Below are positions 1-6,341 of a stretch of 6,410 nt of DNA, piece after piece. Positions within the stretch are counted from its first letter, which is position 1; each line of letters opens with the position of its first letter. Below the pieces are notes generated by a model. It ran no database searches. It saw only the letters and a program-made list of their open reading frames with translations, and was not told the origin of the DNA. Made by a program: the position numbers and the translations under genes. Origin of the DNA: Pseudomonadota bacterium (GTDB lineage Bacteria > Pseudomonadota > Gammaproteobacteria > Burkholderiales > Thiobacillaceae); the NCBI GenBank assembly GCA_021802595.1, contig JAJZRT010000223.1, forward strand, positions 1-6,410, written 5' to 3'.

Positions 1-1
1 G

Positions 2-1684
2 TCGGCCGACGCCCGCGCCGTGCTGCAGCGCGAACGGCACGGTACGCTGCTGGTCGACGTCGAGCGCAAGCTCGATCTCTACCTGCGCGGCCTGTGGCAG
101 GACCACGACCATCTGGTGCCGTACTCGACCGCGTTCGACGAACTGCGCAAGCCGGTTCCCTACTACGACAAGCTCGGCATCCGCCTGCCCGACGTCTACG
201 ACGACGCAGGCGAAGTTTCCGGCCTCGACCGTTATCGCGCGGTGCTGGCCCACATCGTCGGCCACCGCCGCTGGTCCGAGGCGCAGGTCGCCGACAACTG
301 GAGCCCATTCCAGCGCATGGCGGTCGAGTTCTTCGAGGACTGCCGCGTCGAGACGCTGCTGATCCGCGCCTATCCCGGCCTGCGCCGGCTGTTCCTCGCG
401 CTGCATCCCAAGCCTCTGGAGGCCGCCTGCGATCCCGGGACCACCTCCTGCCTGCGCCACCGCATGGCGATGCTGTCGCGCGCGCTGCTCGATCCCGATC
501 ATGGCTATCTTGACGCCGACCTGCTGGATTATGTGGCGCGCTTTCATGCCGTGATGGCGCAGGGAGAATCGAGCACGAAGGAGATCGCCGCGCTGGCGTT
601 GTCCTATGTGGCCCGGACCCGCCGCCAGAGCGACCAGTTCGCCAAGGTGCATTTCGACGACACCGTGGTCGACTACCGCGACGACAACCGCCAGCTGTGG
701 AAATTCATCGAGGCGGGTGACGAGGAAGAAGCCTTCGACGAAGAACGCAGGATCGAACCAGGCGAGGAAATCCGCGGCCTGCCGCCGCGCCATTATCCCG
801 AGTGGGACTACGCGAGCCAGACCTACCGCCCGGACTGGGCGAGCGTCTACGAGGCGCTGCATCCGGCCGGCAGCGCTGCCGACATCGACCGCCTGCTCGC
901 CAAGCACGGCGCGCTCGCCAAGCGGCTGCAGAAGATGCTCGACCTCCTGAAGCCGCAGGACAAGGTGCGCATCCGTTACCAGGAGGAGGGCAGCGAACTG
1001 GATCTGGATGTGGCAATCCGCTCGCTGATCGATTTCAAGGGTGGCGCCACGCCCGATCCGCGCATCAACATGAGCCATCGCACCGACGGTCGCGACATCG
1101 CCGTGATGCTGCTGCTCGACCTGTCGGAGTCGCTCAACGAGAAGGCCGCCGGCAGCGAACAGACCATCCTCGAACTGAGCCAGGAAGCGGTCTCGCTGCT
1201 GGCCTGGTCGATCGAGAAACTGGGCGACCCGTTCGCCATCGCCGGCTTCCATTCCAACACCCGCCACGACGTGCGCTACCTGCACATCAAGGGCTACGGC
1301 GAACACTGGAGCGACGACGTCAAGGCGCGCCTGGCCGCGATGCAGGCCGGCTGGTCGACCCGCATGGGGGCCGCGATGCGCCATGCCGCGCACTACCTTG
1401 CCGCGCGCAAGTCGGACAAGAAGCTCTTGCTCATCCTCACCGACGGCAAGCCCTCCGACGTCGACGCCCACGACGAGCGTCTGCTGATCGAGGATGCGCG
1501 TCAGGCGGTGAAGGAGCTCGACCAGGACAACATCTTCACCTACTGCATCAGTCTCGACGCTCAATTGAAGGCGGGGGCCGACGACTACGTTGCCGACATC
1601 TTCGGTCGCCAGTACACGGTCGTCGATCACATCGAGCGGCTGCCGGAAAAGCTGCCTGCGCTTTTCCTGGCGCTCACCAAGTAA
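2..1684 (+). CDS. cbbO: CbbO-type Rubisco activase subunit (vWA domain), 5' end outside window
   Basis: This is the C-terminal 561 codons of a CbbO-like protein. In this family CbbO works with the MoxR-type AAA+ ATPase CbbQ as a Rubisco activase: CbbO binds the inhibited Rubisco through its von Willebrand A domain, and the CbbQ ring supplies ATP-driven remodelling in the cytoplasm. The frame is open back to base 2, and a GTG at 20 is only an internal codon; family members run to roughly 700-800 residues, so about 200 are missing. The vWA domain begins near 1090. Its metal-ion (MIDAS) residues are visible: DLSES at 1118-1132, the Thr codon at 1358 in GWSTRMG, and ILTDG with Asp at 1442. The C-terminus (DDYVADIFGR, then a VVDHIERLPEKLP stretch) is CbbO-like. 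NorD of the nitric oxide reductase cluster is a paralogue and the main alternative. cbbO usually follows cbbQ at the end of a Rubisco operon, so cbbQ and Rubisco genes are expected just to the left. Confidence 0.85.
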   Translation, partial: SADARAVLQRERHGTLLVDVERKLDLYLRGLWQDHDHLVPYSTAFDELRKPVPYYDKLGIRLPDVYDDAGEVSGLDRYRAVLAHIVGHRRWSEAQVADNWSPFQRMAVEFFEDCRVETLLIRAYPGLRRLFLALHPKPLEAACDPGTTSCLRHRMAMLSRALLDPDHGYLDADLLDYVARFHAVMAQGESSTKEIAALALSYVARTRRQSDQFAKVHFDDTVVDYRDDNRQLWKFIEAGDEEEAFDEERRIEPGEEIRGLPPRHYPEWDYASQTYRPDWASVYEALHPAGSAADIDRLLAKHGALAKRLQKMLDLLKPQDKVRIRYQEEGSELDLDVAIRSLIDFKGGATPDPRINMSHRTDGRDIAVMLLLDLSESLNEKAAGSEQTILELSQEAVSLLAWSIEKLGDPFAIAGFHSNTRHDVRYLHIKGYGEHWSDDVKARLAAMQAGWSTRMGAAMRHAAHYLAARKSDKKLLLILTDGKPSDVDAHDERLLIEDARQAVKELDQDNIFTYCISLDAQLKAGADDYVADIFGRQYTVVDHIERLPEKLPALFLALTK

Positions 1685-1692
1685 GCGCCAGG
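1666..1692. repeat. Inverted repeat over the cbbO stop codon
   Basis: CCTGGCGCT (1666-1674) and AGCGCCAGG (1684-1692) are perfect 9-bp complements around a 9-nt loop that contains most of the TAA stop (1682-1684). In the cbbO transcript this would form a GC-rich hairpin at the very 3' end of the coding region. No T-tract follows, so it is not a textbook intrinsic terminator. It could protect the mRNA 3' end or help Rho-dependent termination. Confidence 0.55.
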
Positions 1693-1732
1693 GGCGTTGC
1701 GCTTGCAGCCATCAGGGTGAACGTGGGTGGGC

Positions 1733-1752
1733 AGCCCCTGTAAGCCCCTGTA
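1733..1752. repeat. Perfect 10-bp tandem duplication
   Basis: AGCCCCTGTA occurs twice back to back (1733-1742 and 1743-1752) in the gap between cbbO and the GGDEF-EAL gene. Each copy contains GCCCCTG, the reverse complement of CAGGGGC at 1689-1695 just after the cbbO hairpin, so either copy could pair with that upstream element. The function is unknown. Confidence 0.6.
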
Positions 1753-1803
1753 TCGAATCAAGTTTGCTGCGTTCAGGCCGTTATCAAGCGTGCATCCATT
1801 CAA

Positions 1804-1815
1804 ACGGCGCGCCGT
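1804..1815. repeat. Perfect 12-bp palindrome in intergenic gap
   Basis: ACGGCGCGCCGT reads identically on both strands and lies about 90 bp upstream of the putative -10 element. It could be an operator, but in GC-rich DNA a 12-bp GC palindrome can also arise by chance. The rest of the gap from about 1753 to 1890 shows no other gene or RNA structure that I can support. Confidence 0.35.
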
Positions 1816-1901
1816 GAGAATGTCTACGCCGACCGGGTTGCCGGACGTGCTTTGACGGGTCACGGCACCCATCGGATGGCGACTGCCGAATGGCCCCCTT
1901 G

Positions 1902-1907
1902 TATAAC
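1902..1907 (+). promoter_or_regulatory. Possible -10 element of the GGDEF-EAL gene
   Basis: TATAAC matches the sigma70 consensus TATAAT at five of six bases and stands out in very GC-rich surroundings. No good -35 hexamer lies 15-19 bp upstream, so the promoter would need an activator or be weak. Transcription would start at about 1913-1916, giving a leader of roughly 30 nt that is almost entirely the hairpin at 1918-1937, followed by the GTG at 1944. Confidence 0.35.
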
Positions 1908-1917
1908 CGGACAGGAC

Positions 1918-1937
1918 TTCCTGCGGATGCGCAGGAA
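1918..1937 (+). promoter_or_regulatory. Hairpin containing the Shine-Dalgarno of the GGDEF-EAL gene
   Basis: TTCCTGCG (1918-1925) and CGCAGGAA (1930-1937) are perfect 8-bp complements around a GATG loop. The right arm contains the AGGA (1933-1936) that would serve as ribosome binding site for the GTG at 1944, so the folded RNA would block translation initiation. The left arm could instead pair with an upstream CAGG (1912-1915), which would free the AGGA, so two conformations are imaginable. At the DNA level the same dyad could be an operator just downstream of the transcription start. The reading depends on GTG 1944 being the true start; with ATG 1890 the repeat is coding. Confidence 0.5.
1933..1936 (+). 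promoter_or_regulatory. Shine-Dalgarno AGGA supporting the GTG start at 1944
   Basis: AGGA lies 7 nt before the GTG at 1944-1946. The alternative ATG at 1890 has no purine-rich ribosome binding motif at a suitable distance and lies upstream of the putative -10 element. Together these favour GTG 1944. Confidence 0.5.
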
Positions 1938-1943
1938 AGATCA

Positions 1944-4688
1944 GTGAACGCTGCAACCCGCTCTAAACTCGGCCTGAAGCCTGCCGTTCTGGCGCCGCTG
2001 GCGCTGGTGCTGCTGGTTTTTGCCGTCGGCTTTCTCGGCGGCTACTGGGGCCACGAAAAGGCGGACGAGGGGCGCGAAGCATGGGTGTTCGGCATGCTGG
2101 CGGCCGGACTCGGCGGTGGCCTGTTCGGCTTCTTCCTGGTGTTCACGCGGTGGGCGGAGAAGCGGCTCGCCTGGTCACAGGCCGAGCTCAGGAAGAGCGA
2201 AGCGCGTTTCCGGGTGCTGGTCGAGAGTTCGAGCGACCTGATCTGGGAAGTCGATGCGCACGGCACCTACACCTATGTCAGCCCCAAGATTGTCGACCTG
2301 CTGGGTTACACGCCCGAGGAAATCATCGGCAGAACGCCCTTCGACCTGATGCCTGCTGGCGAGGCGGAGCGCGTCCGCGTCCTGTTCAACGGCCTCGCGG
2401 CATCGCGGCAGCCAGGCTTCGGCATCGAGAACATCAACCGCCACAAGGATGGCCATGAGGTGGTGCTCGAAACCAACGCCGTCCCCATCCTGGATCCGGC
2501 CGGGAACCTTGCCGGATATCGCGGTATGGATCGCGACATCACCGCGCGCAAACAGGTCGAAACGGCCCTGCGCCAGAGCCAGAAAAGCCTCGCCGAAGCG
2601 CAGCGCATCGCCAGCCTGGGGAGCTGGGAATGGGACGTCATCCGGGGGGATCTGCACTGGTCGGACGAGATATACCGCATCTTCGGACTGTCGCCCGAGC
2701 ATTTCGGCGCAACCTACGCGACCTTCCTCGAACGCGTTCATCCGGATGACCGTGTACGGGTCCAGCTGGCCGTCAAGGAGGCGGTGGAGTGCGCCTTGCC
2801 TTATCGCATCGAGCACCGGGTCGTGCGTCCCGATGGCGTGGAACGCGTGGTCCAGGAGCGGGGAGAGGTCACGCTCGATACTGACGGCAACACCGTTCGT
2901 ATGGTCGGGACGGTGCAGGACATCACCGAACAGAAACAGGCCGAACTGCGGCTGCGCCAGGCGGCGAAAGTATTCGAGAACACCAGCGAAGGCGTCATGA
3001 TCACGGACGCAAACCAGCGCATCATCGCGGTGAACCAGGCCTTCACGCGCATTACGGGCTATGGCGAGGACGAGGTCAGGAACCGCGAACCGAATCTCCT
3101 GCGCTCCGGGCGGCACGACGACGAGTACTACAAACGGATGTGGGAGGCCATCCAGACCACCGGCCGCTGGCAAGGCGAAATCTGGAACCGGCGCAAGGAC
3201 GGGACGGACTATGCGGAGTGGCTCAATATCAGCGTGGTGCGGGATGATGCCGGCGCCGTCATCAACTACATCGGCGTATTCGCGGATATCACTTCGATCA
3301 AGGAAGTCCAGGACAAGCTCGAATACACGGCCCATCACGATGCGCTGACGGGGCTGCCGAACCGGGTGCTGTTCCGCGACCGCCTGGAGCAGGCACTGGC
3401 CACGGCGCGCCGGCATGACGGCAGCGTGGCATTGCTGTTCGTCGACCTCGACCGCTTCAAGATGATCAACGATACCCTCGGTCACGAGGCGGGCGATCTC
3501 CTGCTGCAGGAAGTCGCGCGACGCCTGATCGGCTGCATGCGCGAGGAGGACACCGTGGCGCGCATGGGGGGGGACGAATTCGTCGTGATCCAGCGAGGGA
3601 TCACCCAGCCCGGCGATGCCGCCCTGCTGTCGACCAGGATGCTGGCGGAAATCAACCGCCCGTTCTCGCTGGCGGGCCATGAAATCGTGACCAGCCTCAG
3701 CATCGGCATCAGCCTCTACCCCCAGGACGGGGAAGACGTCAGCACGCTGCTGAAAAACGCCGATGCCGCCATGTACCGCGCGAAGGAAAAGGGGCGGAAC
3801 GGCTATCAGTATTACTCGAACGAAATGACCGCAGCAGGGGTCGAGCGCCTGGAACTGGAAAGCGATCTGCGCCAGGCGCTACAGCGGGACGAACTCCGGG
3901 TGCATTACCAGCCGCAGGTCGATCTCGCGACTGGCCGGATCGTCGGCGCGGAAGCGCTCGTGCGCTGGCAACACGCCACCCGCGGGATGATTCCGCCGGT
4001 CGTGTTCATTCCGATGGCCGAGGACAGCGGGATGATCGGCCCGATAGGCGAATGGGTCCTCAACACGGCGTGCGCCGACGCCAGGGCCTGGCAGGTGGCA
4101 GGCCTGCCGGAGCTGCGGATGGCTGTGAACGCGTCGGGCCGCCAGGTCGGCATCGACCACATGGTGGACAAGGTCGCCGCCGCCCTGGAGAACTCGGGCC
4201 TGGCCCCGCAATTCCTGGAGATCGAGGTCACGGAAAGCGTGGTCATGCAGGACGCCAGCCGGGCCATCTCGACGCTGAACGCGCTCAAGGACATGGGGGT
4301 CACGCTGGCCATCGATGATTTCGGTACCGGCTACTCGTCGCTGAGCTACCTGAAGCGTTTCCCGGTCAACAAACTCAAGATCGACAAGTCCTTCGTGGAC
4401 GGCATGGTGGACAACCCCGATGACGCAGCGATCGTCATGGCCATCATCGCGATGGCACAAAGCCTGCGGCACACGGTGATCGCCGAAGGCGTGGAAACCG
4501 AAGCGCAGGCCGAACGTCTTCGCGCTTACGGCTGCGACGAAATGCAGGGTTACCTGTTCAGCCCCCCGCTGCCGCGCGACCAGTTTGCCGAACTGCTCCG
4601 CAACGCTTCCGTCGATGCCGGTATCAGCGTGGCCTCCGGCCACCAGCTAACCGGCGCAGCGCGCGGCATCGGGGCGCGCGTGGCATGA
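1944..4688 (+). CDS. Membrane-anchored PAS-PAS-PAS-GGDEF-EAL c-di-GMP cyclase/phosphodiesterase
   Basis: This 914-residue hybrid enzyme should make c-di-GMP from two GTP (GGDEF) and hydrolyse it to pGpG (EAL) at the inner membrane. Two hydrophobic helices (about 13-35 and 46-67) enclose a loop of some ten residues, so there is no real periplasmic sensor. A short charged helix leads into PAS1 (86-201), PAS2 (217-330, WEWDV type) and PAS3 (338-450). The GGDEF domain (454-625) has the intact GGDEF signature at 542-546 and an inhibitory RxxD site, REED, at 533-536. The EAL domain (about 635-890) has EAL at 670-672, Asn729, Glu761, DDFGTGYSS from 791, Lys812, Glu848, Glu851 and Gln868, so all the usual metal-binding and catalytic residues appear present. 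Start choice: GTG 1944 has AGGA 7 nt upstream, whereas ATG 1890 (932 residues) has none. The 259-bp gap suggests a transcription unit separate from cbbO. The PAS ligands (haem, FAD or none) cannot be read from the sequence. Confidence 0.9.
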   Translation: MNAATRSKLGLKPAVLAPLALVLLVFAVGFLGGYWGHEKADEGREAWVFGMLAAGLGGGLFGFFLVFTRWAEKRLAWSQAELRKSEARFRVLVESSSDLIWEVDAHGTYTYVSPKIVDLLGYTPEEIIGRTPFDLMPAGEAERVRVLFNGLAASRQPGFGIENINRHKDGHEVVLETNAVPILDPAGNLAGYRGMDRDITARKQVETALRQSQKSLAEAQRIASLGSWEWDVIRGDLHWSDEIYRIFGLSPEHFGATYATFLERVHPDDRVRVQLAVKEAVECALPYRIEHRVVRPDGVERVVQERGEVTLDTDGNTVRMVGTVQDITEQKQAELRLRQAAKVFENTSEGVMITDANQRIIAVNQAFTRITGYGEDEVRNREPNLLRSGRHDDEYYKRMWEAIQTTGRWQGEIWNRRKDGTDYAEWLNISVVRDDAGAVINYIGVFADITSIKEVQDKLEYTAHHDALTGLPNRVLFRDRLEQALATARRHDGSVALLFVDLDRFKMINDTLGHEAGDLLLQEVARRLIGCMREEDTVARMGGDEFVVIQRGITQPGDAALLSTRMLAEINRPFSLAGHEIVTSLSIGISLYPQDGEDVSTLLKNADAAMYRAKEKGRNGYQYYSNEMTAAGVERLELESDLRQALQRDELRVHYQPQVDLATGRIVGAEALVRWQHATRGMIPPVVFIPMAEDSGMIGPIGEWVLNTACADARAWQVAGLPELRMAVNASGRQVGIDHMVDKVAAALENSGLAPQFLEIEVTESVVMQDASRAISTLNALKDMGVTLAIDDFGTGYSSLSYLKRFPVNKLKIDKSFVDGMVDNPDDAAIVMAIIAMAQSLRHTVIAEGVETEAQAERLRAYGCDEMQGYLFSPPLPRDQFAELLRNASVDAGISVASGHQLTGAARGIGARVA
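3566..3573 (+). repeat. G8 homopolymer inside the GGDEF codons
   Basis: Eight consecutive G residues span the codons ATG-GGG-GGG-GAC for Met-Gly-Gly-Asp of the cyclase active-site motif. The gene mostly prefers C-ending glycine codons, so two GGG codons here are unusual. Such a run is prone to slippage; gain or loss of one base would frameshift the protein and remove both the end of the GGDEF domain and all of the EAL domain. Confidence 0.6.
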
Positions 4689-4771
4689 ACCGGACGTCGC
4701 GTCCCCGCAGGGCATCGCACCCGCGGTGACGTTTCAACAGGGCGTTCCCGCAGAGGCGGGAGGCGGCATGC
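4689..4771. other. Convergent intergenic gap with small hairpins
   Basis: This 83-bp gap separates two convergent genes. It holds two small GC-rich inverted repeats: GGACG/CGTCC (4692-4696 and 4700-4704, 3-nt loop) and TCCCGC/GCGGGA (4746-4751 and 4756-4761, AGAG loop). The second lies shortly after the stop of the minus-strand GIY-YIG gene. Neither is followed by a T-run on either strand, so transcription may end by Rho or by convergence rather than at an intrinsic terminator. Confidence 0.4.
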
Positions 4772-5098
4772 CTACGCCTGCCAGACCCCGTACCCCGCCT
4801 CGCGGAAATCGATCGCCAGTTCCACCTCCAGGTCGCGCGCCTGGTCATAGGACAGCGGATTGTAGAGTTCGTACAGATCGGGCAGCAGGCGCAGGCCGAA
4901 CTGCTTCACGAAGCGGTTGGACTGGAGGCCCGCCTTGTGCTTGTCGAAGCGCACGTCGGGATCCAGCCCCGTCATGCCGACGTACACGCATGGCTTGCCC
5001 GCGACGTAGCCGGGATTGGCTTTCCTGAACCGGCCTTCGTACAGCACGTCCTTCGACAGTTCGATCACATAGACGTGATAGTGGTCCCGGCGTCCCAT
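4772..5098 (-). CDS. Small GIY-YIG-like domain protein
   Basis: This 108-residue, single-domain protein resembles the GIY-YIG nuclease superfamily. The first motif is degenerate (HVYVIEL, residues 8-14, with VYV for GIY). The second is CVYVGMT (37-43, with YVG for YIG). These are followed by Arg50 and His54 in the next helix (RFDKHKAG) and by Glu91/Glu93 in a later helix, so the Tyr, Arg and Glu positions expected of an active nuclease could be filled. The linker between the two Tyr motifs is about 26 residues, longer than in the compact UvrC or homing-endonuclease domains. The real substrate is unknown; I would not call it a DNA repair enzyme. ATG 5098 begins 13 nt after the stop of the upstream cyclase gene. 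An in-frame GTG at 5110, 1 nt after that stop, is an alternative. Neither has a clear Shine-Dalgarno, which suggests translation by reinitiation. An ATG at 5164 would extend far into the cyclase gene and add only Arg/Ser-rich shadow sequence. Confidence 0.75.
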   Translation of the reverse strand: MGRRDHYHVYVIELSKDVLYEGRFRKANPGYVAGKPCVYVGMTGLDPDVRFDKHKAGLQSNRFVKQFGLRLLPDLYELYNPLSYDQARDLEVELAIDFREAGYGVWQA

Positions 5099-5111
5099 CG
5101 TTTCATTCACA

Positions 5112-6341
5112 TCAGCGCTGCGGCTCGACCGGGGTGTCGGCCTGGCGGAACGTGCCCTTGCCATCGCGTTTAGCGGCGTACAGCGCGGCGTCGGCCTTCT
5201 TCAGCAGCGTATCCAGCGTTTCCCCGTCCTCGCAGCACATGGCGATCCCCACCGATGCCCCGATGCGCGCGGTTCCGCCGCCGGCCAGCGGAATGGGCTG
5301 GCGCAGGCTGTCCACCACGCGGCTGGCCGCCTCGCGTGCCGCCTCCACGCTGTCGACCTGGGCCAGCACGATGACGAATTCGTCGCCGCCGAAGCGGGCG
5401 ATCACATCCGACTCCCGCAGCAGCTGCTTCATGCGCTGTGCGGCGGCCAGGAGCACCGCGTCGCCCGCGGCATGCCCATACCGGTCGTTGACCGCCTTGA
5501 AGTCGTCCAGGTCGACGGCCAGCACGGCCATCTGTTTCCCCGAGCGCCGCGCGCCGGCGATCAGGTGCTTTTCGTTTTCGTTCAGGAAGCGCCGGTTGGC
5601 CAGGCCGGTCAGCGGGTCGCGCAGGCTGAGTTGCCGGATCGTCTGCTCGGCATGGATGCCCGCCCGGATCAGGCGAACGGTCTCGCGGTACAGCCCGAAC
5701 AGGGCCAGCGCCATCCACAGCCCGGCCATCCCCAGCAGCGCCGACGACAGGTTCTCGCCGCGGGTCCGTGCCGCTTCGCGCATTTCCAGCTGGTTCAGTT
5801 CCTCGCGTTCGGTATCGATCAGGATGCGGTGGATCTGTTCGATGGCGGACTTGTCGAAGCCCCCGAGTTCGTGGGCCGGCGCCGTGCCATTGCCCCCCGC
5901 CACGCCCTGCTGCAGCGCGCTGAAGCCGGTCTCTAGCGCGGCCTGCAGGGCCGGCAGTGGCGCCAGGCGGGCAGCCTGGGCCTCGTCCGCACCGACCAGG
6001 GCGATCAGCTGCGCGGCACCGGGGCACGACGACAGGCGGCAGATCAGCCTGGGATCGAGATCGGCCGGGTTCTGCGACTCGGCGTACTTGCGGACCGCGT
6101 TGTCCAGGTTGAGCAGGTAGGTGCGCAGCGCGTTGATGTACGCGATGACCTGCCGTGCGTGTTCCACCGAGCGGACGGCCGCTTCCGAGCGCTGGTGCTG
6201 GTAGACGATCATGGCGAACAGAACGGTGATGATGAGAGCGAAGATCAGCAGTCCCTTCTGGAGGACCCGCCGGAATCCGGCAAAGACGGAACCCTCGATT
6301 TCCATTTGTGTGGGTGATAAGGCTGGATTCATTTCAGGCAT
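5112..6341 (-). CDS. Diguanylate cyclase with CHASE3-like periplasmic sensor
   Basis: This 409-residue protein should make c-di-GMP from two GTP at the inner membrane. TM1 (about 29-47) and TM2 (about 197-217) enclose a helical periplasmic domain of some 150 residues. That domain resembles CHASE3 four-helix sensors, with a Leu/Asp-rich first helix near 70-85 and a TEREELNQLE helix near 177-186, but the match is loose. The GGDEF domain (about 235-400) has DPLTGLANRR (242-251), VDLDDFKAVND (276-286), GGDEF at 318-322 and the inhibitory RxxD site RESD at 309-312. It therefore looks active and product-inhibited. No EAL domain is attached. The periplasmic part has Cys101 and Cys106, a possible disulfide. 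Start: ATG 6341 fits the promoter at 6400-6371, but ATG 6332 and ATG 6305 are also possible and none has a clear ribosome binding site. The GIY-YIG gene follows 13 nt downstream in the same operon. Confidence 0.9.
   Translation of the reverse strand: MPEMNPALSPTQMEIEGSVFAGFRRVLQKGLLIFALIITVLFAMIVYQHQRSEAAVRSVEHARQVIAYINALRTYLLNLDNAVRKYAESQNPADLDPRLICRLSSCPGAAQLIALVGADEAQAARLAPLPALQAALETGFSALQQGVAGGNGTAPAHELGGFDKSAIEQIHRILIDTEREELNQLEMREAARTRGENLSSALLGMAGLWMALALFGLYRETVRLIRAGIHAEQTIRQLSLRDPLTGLANRRFLNENEKHLIAGARRSGKQMAVLAVDLDDFKAVNDRYGHAAGDAVLLAAAQRMKQLLRESDVIARFGGDEFVIVLAQVDSVEAAREAASRVVDSLRQPIPLAGGGTARIGASVGIAMCCEDGETLDTLLKKADAALYAAKRDGKGTFRQADTPVEPQR

Noticed and set aside
1..10. 10-bp palindrome GTCGGCCGAC at the window start
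   Set aside because: It lies within the open cbbO frame and is easily produced by GC-rich codon use.
2..1684. NorD identity for the vWA protein
   Set aside because: NorD is a close paralogue, but the C-terminal DDYVADIFGR and HIERLPEKLP stretches and the DERLLIEDAR segment after the ILTDG motif fit CbbO better. A full-length comparison would settle it.
802..1743. Overlapping plus-strand frame of 313 codons inside cbbO
   Set aside because: It is a +1 shadow of the vWA coding region with Arg/Gly/Ala-rich low-complexity sequence.
1685..1943. c-di-GMP riboswitch (GEMM) upstream of the GGDEF-EAL gene
   Set aside because: I could not find the conserved GEMM core or its paired helices in this gap; the only strong structure is the short hairpin at the ribosome binding site.
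2175..3680. Long open frame of 501 codons on the minus strand, opposite the GGDEF-EAL gene
   Set aside because: It lies wholly antisense to a gene with clear PAS and GGDEF motifs, has no recognisable domain, and its composition is typical of a shadow frame in GC-rich DNA.
3879..4643. Minus-strand frame of 254 codons opposite the EAL domain
   Set aside because: It is antisense to conserved EAL motifs, with no start signal or domain of its own.
4746..4761. Intrinsic terminator in the convergent gap
   Set aside because: The 6-bp stem is perfect, but no T-run follows on either strand.
5099..5164. N-terminal extension of the GIY-YIG protein to ATG 5164
   Set aside because: The added residues are the shifted reading of the cyclase C-terminus, and the conserved domain starts just after ATG 5098.
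5134..6120. Plus-strand open frame of 328 codons opposite the diguanylate cyclase
   Set aside because: Its Ser/Arg/Ala-rich translation has no motif, and the opposite strand encodes an intact GGDEF protein.
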